Shown here: positions 53,936 through 62,129 of the stretch, one piece after another
Position numbering within the stretch: position 1 is the stretch's first letter
Layout of the letters: every line of letters begins with the position of its first letter
From: Bifidobacterium saguinibicoloris
GTDB lineage: Bacteria; Actinomycetota; Actinomycetes; Actinomycetales; Bifidobacteriaceae
Assembly: GCF_019331725.1 (NCBI RefSeq)
Contig: NZ_JAHBBF010000001.1
Coordinates: 186,001 to 250,000, forward strand
Direction: 5' to 3'
Length of the DNA stretch: 64,000 nucleotides
Notes under the pieces: generated by a model
The model's input: only the letters and a program-made list of their open reading frames with translations
Databases searched by the model: none
Told to the model about the DNA's origin: nothing
Program-made: the position numbers and the translations under genes

Positions 53936-55267
53936 ATGAATGGAACCGTCAACCGGATCGCGGCCGGTGATGCCGTCCGTGATTCCGACCGTGTGGGGTC
54001 AATGCCCGACTGGGCTCGTCACGGAATCTTCTGGCACGTGTACCCGCTGGGGTTCTGCGGATGCGACATCCGCCCGCAAGGCCCGCGCGAATTCCACGGA
54101 CGGGGGCTCGACGCGCTCATCCCCTGGCTCGGCTACGTGCGCGACCTCGGCGCGTCGGGGCTGCTGCTGGGACCGGTCTTCGAATCGGCCACGCACGGCT
54201 ACGACACGCTCGACCACATGCACGTCGACGTGCGCCTCGGCGGCGACGTCGCATTCGACCGGCTCGCCGAGGCATGCCGCGGCATGGGCCTGTCCATCGT
54301 GCTCGACGGCGTGTTCAACCACGTCTCCCGCTCGCATCCCGCCGTCAGGGCCGCGATCGACGAGGCGGCCGGCACGCTCTCGCCCGCCGACGAACCATGG
54401 CGCGGACTGGTGCGCGCCGCACGCGACGCCGACGGGAAGCCGACGCTCGACGTGTTCGAAGGCCACGGCGACCTGGTCGACCTCGACCATGACAACCCCG
54501 CGACCGTCCGTTACGTGACGGACGTGATGGACCACTGGCTCGACCGGGGCGCCTGCGGATGGCGTCTCGACGCCGCATACGCCGTGCCGCCCGCGTTCTG
54601 GACGCAGGTGCTGCCGAAAGTCAGGGCCGCGCACCCGTACACGTGGATCTTCGGCGAGGTCATCCACGGCGACTACCCGGCGATCGTGCGCGCATCCGGC
54701 ATGGATTCGGTCACCCAGTACGAGCTGTGGAAGTCCATCCAGCATGCGCTCGAGACCGACAACTTCTTCGAACTCGACTGGAACCTCACACGCCACAACG
54801 GATTCCTCGGCACATTCGTGCCGCAGACGTTCATCGGCAACCACGACGTGACGCGCATCGCCTCCCAGATCGGCCCGGACAAGGCGGCGCTTGCGCTGGC
54901 CGTGCTGATGACGGTCGGCGGCGTGCCGAGCGTCTACTACGGCGACGAGCAGGGGTACGTGGGCGTCAAGGAACAGCGCTTCGGCGGCGACGACGACGTG
55001 CGCCCGAAGTTCCCCGGCACCCCGGATGAGCTGTCGCGGCTCGGCGAGCCCACGTACCGGCTGCATCAGGCGCTGATCGCGATCCGCCGCCGCCACCCGT
55101 GGCTGCTCGACGCGCGCACCGAGAAGGTGCTGCTCGAGAACAAGCGGTACGTGTACCGTTCGGTCGCCGCGGACGGCTCCGACCGGCTCACCGTGGAGCT
55201 CGACGTCGAGTCGGAGCCGTCGTTCTCGATCCGTGACGCGGCCGGGACCGTCCTATACCGGCGTTGA
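53936..55267 (+). CDS. Glycoside hydrolase family 13 alpha-amylase-type enzyme
   Basis: A 443-aa cytoplasmic GH13 enzyme without a signal peptide. The conserved regions are FNHVS (region I), GACGWRLDAAYAVP with the nucleophile Asp (region II), FGEVIHG with the acid/base Glu (region III) and FIGNHDVTRI with the stabilising Asp (region IV). The substrate is an alpha-glucan or an alpha-glucoside; the exact specificity is not clear. The start is the ATG at 53936 (GGGAGG upstream); the frame extends 39 codons further without support. It diverges from pit and stands alone. Bases 53774-53935 hold no other gene. Confidence 0.93.
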   Translation: MNGTVNRIAAGDAVRDSDRVGSMPDWARHGIFWHVYPLGFCGCDIRPQGPREFHGRGLDALIPWLGYVRDLGASGLLLGPVFESATHGYDTLDHMHVDVRLGGDVAFDRLAEACRGMGLSIVLDGVFNHVSRSHPAVRAAIDEAAGTLSPADEPWRGLVRAARDADGKPTLDVFEGHGDLVDLDHDNPATVRYVTDVMDHWLDRGACGWRLDAAYAVPPAFWTQVLPKVRAAHPYTWIFGEVIHGDYPAIVRASGMDSVTQYELWKSIQHALETDNFFELDWNLTRHNGFLGTFVPQTFIGNHDVTRIASQIGPDKAALALAVLMTVGGVPSVYYGDEQGYVGVKEQRFGGDDDVRPKFPGTPDELSRLGEPTYRLHQALIAIRRRHPWLLDARTEKVLLENKRYVYRSVAADGSDRLTVELDVESEPSFSIRDAAGTVLYRR

Positions 55268-55276
55268 ACCCGTTCG

Positions 55277-55309
55277 GTCCGTCTCCGCCGGATGCCGGCG
55301 GAGACGGAC
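55277..55309. terminator. Bidirectional terminator between the amylase and helicase genes
   Basis: GTCCGTCTCCGCCGG (55277-55291) and CCGGCGGAGACGGAC (55295-55309) form a perfect 15-bp stem with only three loop bases, between converging genes. There is no strong T-tract on either side. Confidence 0.75.
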
Positions 55310-55347
55310 GACGGAAACGGGGCCGGACGGAGGAACCGGAGGACGGT

Positions 55348-57138
55348 TCAGCGGCTGCGGAACGGCGCGCGCGTCCGCTTGCCCGTGTGGCGCCGATGGG
55401 GCCCGCCCTGCGCTCCCCCGCGCTTGGAGGCCATGCGACGTTCATGCCGTTTGACCTTCTCGCTTCGCTCATCCTGGATGATGCGGTTCTCGTCGTGGTG
55501 GTGAATGCGCTTGCCGCCCGCGGAACGGTTCGCGGCATTCGTGGCGTTCGCGGCGGAGCGCTTGCCCGTGCGCCTGTCCGCACGCTTGTCGGACTGTTTG
55601 GCGGACCGCTTGGCGTGCGGCGTCGCGCCGGTCTCGAACCGACGTTCGCGCTCCTCCGCCTCACGGTCGCCCTGCATGCCGGCGCGGCGTTCGGCTCGGT
55701 TGCGCTTCAGCTTCGGACGATCCTCCCGACGTTCGTCGCGGCTCTTCCCATCACGGGGCTCGCCGTCGCGTCCGGACGCGGGACGGCCCTTGCCGCCCTT
55801 GCGCGAACGCGGGTTGCCGGCGGGCTGCGTGGTGTCGAGGTTCCAGCCGAACACGGGCTCGGCCTTCTCCCCCGCCAGTTCGAGCACCTGCGGGGAGTCG
55901 TGGCGCACCTTGACCGGCTTCTCGTCGATGCCTGCCGCCTTGAGCATGCGCTGCGCCTCGCGGCGCTGGAACGGCAGCACGAGCGTCACCACGTCGCCGC
56001 GACGGCCGGCGCGCGCGGTCCTGCCGGACCGGTGCACGAACGACTTGGGGTCGGCGGGCGGATCGACCTGGATGACGAGTTCGACGTTGCTCACGTCGAT
56101 GCCGCGCGCGGCTACGTCGGTGGCGACGAGCACGTTCACGTCGCCGTTCTCGAACGCGGCGAGGTTGCGGTCGCGCTGGTTCTGGTTGAGGTTGCCGTGC
56201 AGCTGCGCGGCGGGGATGCCATGCTGGGTGAGCTTCTTCGCCAGGTTCTTCGCCTGGTACTTGGTGCGGGTGAACAGGATGCGGCGTCCCTTGCCGGCGG
56301 CGAGGGCGAGGACGACGTCCATGCGGTCGTCCTTCTCGACGGCGAAGACATGCTGGGTCATCATATCCGAGGCGGCGGTGGGCTCGTCCACGCTGTGCGT
56401 CTTGGGGTCGCGCAGGAACTCGCGCACGAGCTCGTCCACGCCGTGGTCGAGCGTCGCGGAGAACAGCATGTGCTGGGCGTCGGGGCGCACCTGTGCAAGG
56501 ATGCGGCGCACCGGCGGCAGGAAGCCCATGTCCGCCATCTCGTCGGCTTCGTCGAGCACGACGACGCGCACGTCGGACAGGGTGAGGAGCTTCTGGTTGA
56601 GCAGGTCCTCGAGACGTCCCGGGCAGGCGACCACGATGTCCGCGCCAGACATGAGGTCGCGCACCTGACGATTCTGCTTGACGCCGCCGTACACAGTGGT
56701 GGTGGTCATGCCGGCCATCTGGGCGAGCGGCTGGAGCACGTCGTTGATCTGGTTGGCGAGCTCGCGCGTGGGCGCGAGCACGAGGCCGCGCGGATGCGGG
56801 TGGAAGTCGCCGGACTGGCGCTCCTCGAGGTGGCGTCTGCGGATGTGCTTGACGTTGTACCGGTACTGGCCCATACGCATGCCGGGCTCCCATGCGGCCT
56901 CCATGAGCCGGGCCGCCATGGGCAGCGCGAATGCGAGCGTCTTGCCGGAGCCGGTGCGGCCGCGGCCCAGCACGTCCCTGCCGTTGAGGGAATCCGGAAG
57001 GGTGTCCGCCTGGATGGGGAACGCCTCGGTCTTGCCGTCGGCCGCGAGCACGCGGCACAGGGGCTCGGGCACGCCGAGCTCGAGGAAGGTGGGAAGGTGC
57101 GTCTCGACCACGGGAGTGGTGAAGGTTGTATCTGGCAC
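55348..57138 (-). CDS. DEAD-box RNA helicase
   Basis: A 596-aa ATP-dependent RNA helicase. The motifs are Q (AFPIQADTLP), I (RGRTGSGKT), Ia (LAPTRELANQI), GG (YGGV), II (VVLDEADEMADMGF), III (LFSATL), IV (RRILFTRTKY), V (DVAARGIDV) and VI (HRSGRTARAG). After the core, a long basic Arg/Lys/Gly-rich tail of about 170 residues should bind RNA. It probably acts in ribosome assembly or RNA decay, as RhlE/CsdA-type helicases do. The start is a GTG at 57138 with AAAGG upstream. The SDR gene precedes it on the same strand, about 100 bases away. Confidence 0.95.
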   Translation of the reverse strand: MPDTTFTTPVVETHLPTFLELGVPEPLCRVLAADGKTEAFPIQADTLPDSLNGRDVLGRGRTGSGKTLAFALPMAARLMEAAWEPGMRMGQYRYNVKHIRRRHLEERQSGDFHPHPRGLVLAPTRELANQINDVLQPLAQMAGMTTTTVYGGVKQNRQVRDLMSGADIVVACPGRLEDLLNQKLLTLSDVRVVVLDEADEMADMGFLPPVRRILAQVRPDAQHMLFSATLDHGVDELVREFLRDPKTHSVDEPTAASDMMTQHVFAVEKDDRMDVVLALAAGKGRRILFTRTKYQAKNLAKKLTQHGIPAAQLHGNLNQNQRDRNLAAFENGDVNVLVATDVAARGIDVSNVELVIQVDPPADPKSFVHRSGRTARAGRRGDVVTLVLPFQRREAQRMLKAAGIDEKPVKVRHDSPQVLELAGEKAEPVFGWNLDTTQPAGNPRSRKGGKGRPASGRDGEPRDGKSRDERREDRPKLKRNRAERRAGMQGDREAEERERRFETGATPHAKRSAKQSDKRADRRTGKRSAANATNAANRSAGGKRIHHHDENRIIQDERSEKVKRHERRMASKRGGAQGGPHRRHTGKRTRAPFRSR

Positions 57139-57236
57139 GGGGGCCTTTCATTCATGACTGTATGGACTGCGCCGATTGCGCAAACCATGCAACACTAGCC
57201 CATGCCCGATACTTCGCCCCTCCGCCCGGGGCCGTC

Positions 57237-57950
57237 TCACACGTAGTTGCGTTCGATGAGGATGTCGGAGACGGTGAGGTTCGCCTCGTTGACGAGGTTG
57301 AACAGGATCACGTCGGCGAGCTGGCCCGGGTCCATGAACGTGTGCTGCTTCTCCAGGGAGACGTAGTCGTGGCTGTCGCGGTAGAAGGCCGTGTCGATGC
57401 CGCCAGGATACACACCGACGATCTTGACGCTCGTGCCCTTGTAGGCGGCCTTGAGGCTCTGCGTGTAGCCCTTCTCGCCCCACTTGGTGGCGCAGTAGAC
57501 GGATTCGTTGGCGTTGCCGCGCGTGGCGGCGGTGCTCATCACGTTCGCGATCTTGAGATCGGCCTCGCCGTCGGCCTTCAAGGTTTCGACCGACCACAGG
57601 ATCATGCCCTTGAGGCCCTTGAGGCACTTGTCGACGTCGGCCGCCTCGTAGGCGGTGGGCGTCTTGAACGAGGGCTGCCCGGCGTTGTTGACGAGCAGGT
57701 CGATGTGGCCGAGCCCGGCGATCTCGGCGACGGACGCCTTGACGAACGCCTCGTCGGACACGTCGCCGACGAAGCCCCGGTACGAGTCGGCCGGGAATTC
57801 GCCGGCGAGTTCGGCCTGGCGTTCGGCGTTGAAGTCGATGCCGGCCACGAACCAGCCCTTGGCGATGAGACGCTTGGCGAGCTCGAAGCCGAGCCCGAGG
57901 GCGCTTCCGGTGACGATCGCGATGTTCTTCCCGTTCACGGCATCCGCCAT
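57237..57950 (-). CDS. Short-chain dehydrogenase/reductase
   Basis: A 237-aa Rossmann-fold oxidoreductase. It has the cofactor motif TGSALGLGFELA (TGxxxGxG, about residues 15-26), the DF acidic end of the second strand suggesting NAD, LVNNAGQP, a catalytic Ser in NVMSTAA, and YCATK with the YxxxK pair. The C-terminal YPGGIDTAF is typical of classical SDRs. The substrate is unknown. The ATG at 57950 has GGAGG upstream; the longer frame is a shadow. Confidence 0.9.
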   Translation of the reverse strand: MADAVNGKNIAIVTGSALGLGFELAKRLIAKGWFVAGIDFNAERQAELAGEFPADSYRGFVGDVSDEAFVKASVAEIAGLGHIDLLVNNAGQPSFKTPTAYEAADVDKCLKGLKGMILWSVETLKADGEADLKIANVMSTAATRGNANESVYCATKWGEKGYTQSLKAAYKGTSVKIVGVYPGGIDTAFYRDSHDYVSLEKQHTFMDPGQLADVILFNLVNEANLTVSDILIERNYV

Positions 57951-58068
57951 GATGACCTCCCTTGTCCGTTGACCCGCCGTGTCACGGCGGGCTTCTCCGG
58001 CAAGGCTATCGGACCGGTCAGACCCGCGTTTCGCCCGGCAGCGCGCCGTGTGTCGCCGGCACCGGAAG

Positions 58069-58254
58069 TCAGGCGATCTGGGAGGCGGAAGCGGGGTACC
58101 ACATGGCGAACCAGTTCTCCTCGTCCGGATGAGCCAGATGCTCGGCGACCCAGCCGCGGGCGACGGCGAAGAAATCATCGATCAGGGTTCCGTACTCGGA
58201 GGCGAGACGGACGATCAGGGACGTTCCGGTGGTGTGGCTACGCATCGCAATCAT
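58069..58254 (-). CDS. Small hypothetical protein
   Basis: A 61-aa protein with no family I can name. It is aromatic-rich at the end (ENWFAMWYPASASQIA) and has a hydrophobic centre (YGTLIDDFFAVARGWV). AAGGAG lies two bases before the first ATG (58254) and 11 before the second (58245), so the start is unclear. It lies between the SDR gene and the AraC gene, transcribed like the SDR gene. Bases 58255-58515 contain no further gene. Confidence 0.5.
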   Translation of the reverse strand: MIAMRSHTTGTSLIVRLASEYGTLIDDFFAVARGWVAEHLAHPDEENWFAMWYPASASQIA

Positions 58255-58515
58255 TGCTCCTTAGCGGTATGGCATGCCGGACGGATGTCGGAATCATCCG
58301 CCGGACATGTGCGATTCTTGGATTGTCGTTTCGCTTTTCCGCTGCAGCTGGAAGCTAGTTACAGGATAAGCCGGGCGGCAACGCGCCACAGGGCGCGAAA
58401 TGTCGCTTACGGACCGATGAATAGTAAAATCGTATTTCGATGATGGTCCGGGCGGAATCACGCGATGCGGTGCGACGAACGGCGGCGGTACGGACGCGGA
58501 CACGGGAGGCGGCGT

Positions 58516-59523
58516 ATGACGGACACGGTTGCGGATCCGGCAGGGCAGGCGGGGCTGAAACGGATCTCGGTGCTGTCGGACCTGTCCGAGCGGGTGCCGT
58601 ACACGGTGCCGGGGCTGCCGATCTACGCGCAGTGCGATGCGCTGTCGATCTTCGCGGACTACCGGTGCGCATGCCATTGGCATCGCGATCTGGAGTTCAT
58701 CCGCGTGGTCAGCGGCGAGATGCGCTATTTCGTCAACGGCAGCGTCACGCTGCTGCGGCCGGGCGAAGGCATGGTGGTCAATTCGTCGCGTCTGCACTAC
58801 GGGTTCTCGCCTGAACATCGGGACGCCCGGTTCTCATGCGCGGTGATCGGGCCATCGCTCGTCGAAGGCGTCGCACCCTCCGTGCGGACACGCTGCGAAC
58901 GCGCGTTCGGACAGGACATGGACGATTTCCTGCTGCTCTCCTCCGGGGTGGATTGGCAGCGTGACGTGCTGATGGGCATCGACCGGCTCGTCACACAGCT
59001 GCACGGGGAACGGCCGGCGCGTGGGCCGGCGTCCTCCCTCGCGGACCCGGCGTCGGGGCACTGGCCGGACATCGACCCGCTGCCGGCCGCGGCGACCGCC
59101 ATCGGCCTGTACGGCAAGGTGCTGGACCGGTTCCGTCCGGCCGCGGCCTCCACCGGGGCGGGCGGCGCCACACACGGGGGCGACGGCTCCTCGGACCAGC
59201 GCGACCGCATCGTCGTGCTGGAGATGACCGGCATGGTGCAGAGCCGGTTCGCCGAACCCCTGGGGTTGGAAGACATCGCCCGGGCCGGCGCGGTGAGCCG
59301 CAGCCGCTGCTGCGCGCTGTTCAGACGGTACGTGGGCCGCACGCCGAACGAGTACCTGACCGAACGGCGGCTCGAGGAGGCCAAGCGGCTGCTGGCCGGG
59401 ACGGACGGCGCCGTCGCGGAGGTCGCGCGCGCCTGCGGGTTCTCGTCGTCGAGCTATTTCATCAGCGTGTTCCGCAAACGCCTCGGCATGACCCCCAATG
59501 CCTACCGCGGCACCCGGTCCTAG
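58516..59523 (+). CDS. AraC-family transcriptional regulator
   Basis: A 335-aa regulator with an N-terminal cupin ligand-binding domain (HWHRDLEFIRVVSGEMRYFVNG, then LRPGEGMVVNSSRLHYGFSPE). A variable linker follows, then two C-terminal HTH motifs (GLEDIARAGAVSRSRCCALFRRYVGRTPNEYL and AVAEVARACGFSSSSYFISVFRKRLGMTPNAYR). The cupin type usually senses a sugar or related metabolite. The start is the ATG at 58516, with GGGAGG upstream. The likely target is nearby, perhaps the SDR gene, but the sequence does not show it. Confidence 0.92.
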   Translation: MTDTVADPAGQAGLKRISVLSDLSERVPYTVPGLPIYAQCDALSIFADYRCACHWHRDLEFIRVVSGEMRYFVNGSVTLLRPGEGMVVNSSRLHYGFSPEHRDARFSCAVIGPSLVEGVAPSVRTRCERAFGQDMDDFLLLSSGVDWQRDVLMGIDRLVTQLHGERPARGPASSLADPASGHWPDIDPLPAAATAIGLYGKVLDRFRPAAASTGAGGATHGGDGSSDQRDRIVVLEMTGMVQSRFAEPLGLEDIARAGAVSRSRCCALFRRYVGRTPNEYLTERRLEEAKRLLAGTDGAVAEVARACGFSSSSYFISVFRKRLGMTPNAYRGTRS

Positions 59524-59631
59524 GGGCCAACATGGACCGGCGCATGAGGCCGCGTCGCCGCAAGACGACGCGCACGGCGGCGATCATCGCGGCGGCGTAT
59601 GATGCTGACCATACCGAGGAACGGGGGCAGT

Positions 59632-62055
59632 ATGGCAGGCGGCAGCGAAGCAGGCAGCGCAGCTAGCAACACGGCAAGCAGTGCACCGAGCAGCGATTCA
59701 CTGGACTCGCTGGTGCCGCACTACGATCCCCACTTTCACGAGGACTACGCCCGCAGGCTCTACACGGTCTGCAATCCCGACGATCCCATGGACGCCCCGC
59801 GCAACGTAGCGCTCATGGGCACGTTCGGCAGCGGCAAGAGCAGCGTACTCAAGGGCTTCCTCAACCGCCTGACGTGGGGGCGCAACGCCGCAAAAACGGA
59901 TGACAAGGAATCCAAGCGGTACCAGAACGCGCAATCCAAGTTTCATTCGATCCTGCAGCGCCTTGACGCAAAACTAGGTCCAATCATTCCGCCATGCATT
60001 CTGGTGAAGTCGTCGGAGATCATGCAGTCGGTCGACACGAAGGCGAAGCACGATCAGATCAAGCAGGACATTCAGAAGGAGATCGTCAAGCAGCTGATCT
60101 ACAGCACAGACCCGTCGGTCGTGAACGGATCGCACTACCGCCGCCTGTACAGCAGCCGTTCCTGGCGGCGAACGCTGACGACCGCTGGCGCCGTCTTCGC
60201 ATTGGCGCTGCTGATTACAACGGTGCTGTCGGCCATTCCCAATGGCATCGGATTCGCGGGAATCTGGGCACGGATGCGGGATGGACAGTTCTGGGGGAAC
60301 AGCCCGAAATTCATGCTCGCCGTCGCTATGGCAGTCGCAGCCGGCATCGCCACGTTCTTCGTGCGCAATCTGCCGTGGAAGCCGTCGAGCATGTCTGCGT
60401 CGATCGAAACGATCGAGCTCAAGGCAGACGAGCGAGGCAACATCGACATCTTCGACAAGTACATCGACGAGATCGTCTTCCTCATCGAACGCGCCAAGAT
60501 CCGGTTCGTCATCTTCGAGGATCTTGATCGCGTGGACCAGTTCGACATCTACTACGAACTGCGCGAGCTCAACACCCTGATCAACGATTCGCGGCAAGCA
60601 CAGGGCAAGCCTCCCGTGACGTTCATCTATGTCATGGGCGACGAGGCGCTGGATCCGAACCGCTACGAGGCGAGCAGGGTGTTTGGCAGCAAGTGGAAAG
60701 AACGGCAGCCAGGCGCCGTGACCGCCGAGACGAAGGCGAAGTTCTTCGACGTGAGCGTCTATCTGCGCCCGTTCATCTCGCCCGCATACGACATCGCATC
60801 CGTGCTGGGCGACGCGGATTCCGCACGCACCGCGAATTCCGCGGACAATGCGCAGCAGAACAACACGCAGCAGAACAACACCGGCGGCGCGCAGGTCGGC
60901 GGTAATCCGAGCAACGCGGACCTGCTGGCCCTCATCCGCAGCGAGCTGCCGGACCAGCGCACGCTGCTGGACGTGAAGAACCTGTACGCCATGACCGTCG
61001 AGCGCATGCAGCACGACACCTTCCCCGCCGTTGATTTCAGTCCCGATGAGTGTCTTGCCGCCTGCGCCATGCGCATCGCCTATCCGCACCTGACCTTGCA
61101 GATCATCAGGCGCGACATCGAATTCACATCGCTCATCCACGACCGCGACCATGCATCCGATGCGCCGCTGCCGCACATGGTGCGCGAATTCATCAGGTTC
61201 GGCCTGTTCGACGACAACTATCTGGCATACCTCGTGGACTGGGAGAGCCGCCTCTCCCCCGCTACCTTCGCCCTGCTGCAGGAGGCTGCCGACTGGGATC
61301 CCTACTGCGCCACGGAAGAGCGGCGGAACACATGGGAAAAGCCACTGGATTCGACTACGCTGGGCGATCTCGCCGAAGCACTCGCCCATCACGTCGGCCT
61401 CGACCTCATCGAGCGCCGCTGCCCCTACCTGCTGCTCAACCGCAGCATGCTCGACACTGTCTACGGCATTGCCAATATGGACGCATGGCGCATCACGGAC
61501 GACAGCGAACGTCAACGTATCAAGGACTGCATCATCAGGATTATCGGCAAGCACATCAAAAATCCCACCCCTGTGGTTGACGGCAAGGCGAAAAGTGCCG
61601 AGAGCAGCGCCGTGTACACGAATGCGCGCGACCTCTACGATAGGCTGCAACAACTCGCCAAGGATGCCAATAATCCGGTAGACGCAGATACATACGCGAA
61701 GGATGTCAATGGCATCAAAGCCCAGTTCGATGCCACCAACATAGAACCATTCAAGAGGGCCTTCTATGGCAGTTCCGCCAACGAGAAGAATGCAACAAGG
61801 GACGAAGCTGACAAGTCGACTGCAACAGCTCATACGTCGAATAGCCAAAGCGAAGAATCAAGCACCGAAACAAGCAGGGCCATGGAAAATGCCGAAAGAG
61901 CCGATGACATTTCTAGCCCCGATAGGCGCCGACCTAGCAGTCGTCTCAATATGCCGCCGATGCCAATGCCCGACAACGACACCGGCATCGGCAGTGAACC
62001 GAATGACGACACCGACGACGCCGACGACACAGAAGAGGACAACAATCCCGTATAG
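59632..62055 (+). CDS. YobI/KAP-type P-loop NTPase with two membrane helices
   Basis: An 807-aa protein. After a Ser/Ala-rich start comes VPHYDPHFHEDYARRLYTV and Walker A GTFGSGKSS (residues 63-71). Two membrane helices (about 185-202 and 227-244) are inserted before Walker B, FVIFEDLDR with Asp297 and Asp299. A long helical region follows, with a Gln/Asn-rich spacer near residues 400-420, and the end is an acidic Asp/Glu tail. The insertion of helices into the P-loop domain is the hallmark of KAP-type NTPases, and the N-terminal motif fits the YobI group. Both are found in conflict systems. The start is the ATG at 59632 next to GGGGG; ATGs at 59599 and 59602 are alternatives. A TPR gene follows 74 bases later. 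Confidence 0.82.
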   Translation: MAGGSEAGSAASNTASSAPSSDSLDSLVPHYDPHFHEDYARRLYTVCNPDDPMDAPRNVALMGTFGSGKSSVLKGFLNRLTWGRNAAKTDDKESKRYQNAQSKFHSILQRLDAKLGPIIPPCILVKSSEIMQSVDTKAKHDQIKQDIQKEIVKQLIYSTDPSVVNGSHYRRLYSSRSWRRTLTTAGAVFALALLITTVLSAIPNGIGFAGIWARMRDGQFWGNSPKFMLAVAMAVAAGIATFFVRNLPWKPSSMSASIETIELKADERGNIDIFDKYIDEIVFLIERAKIRFVIFEDLDRVDQFDIYYELRELNTLINDSRQAQGKPPVTFIYVMGDEALDPNRYEASRVFGSKWKERQPGAVTAETKAKFFDVSVYLRPFISPAYDIASVLGDADSARTANSADNAQQNNTQQNNTGGAQVGGNPSNADLLALIRSELPDQRTLLDVKNLYAMTVERMQHDTFPAVDFSPDECLAACAMRIAYPHLTLQIIRRDIEFTSLIHDRDHASDAPLPHMVREFIRFGLFDDNYLAYLVDWESRLSPATFALLQEAADWDPYCATEERRNTWEKPLDSTTLGDLAEALAHHVGLDLIERRCPYLLLNRSMLDTVYGIANMDAWRITDDSERQRIKDCIIRIIGKHIKNPTPVVDGKAKSAESSAVYTNARDLYDRLQQLAKDANNPVDADTYAKDVNGIKAQFDATNIEPFKRAFYGSSANEKNATRDEADKSTATAHTSNSQSEESSTETSRAMENAERADDISSPDRRRPSSRLNMPPMPMPDNDTGIGSEPNDDTDDADDTEEDNNPV

Positions 62056-62129
62056 CGCGCAGGCTATGCAATATCGGTACAATAAAGGCGCAATCGCACG
62101 CCGTCAGGCACGCGCAGAAAGGACGCATA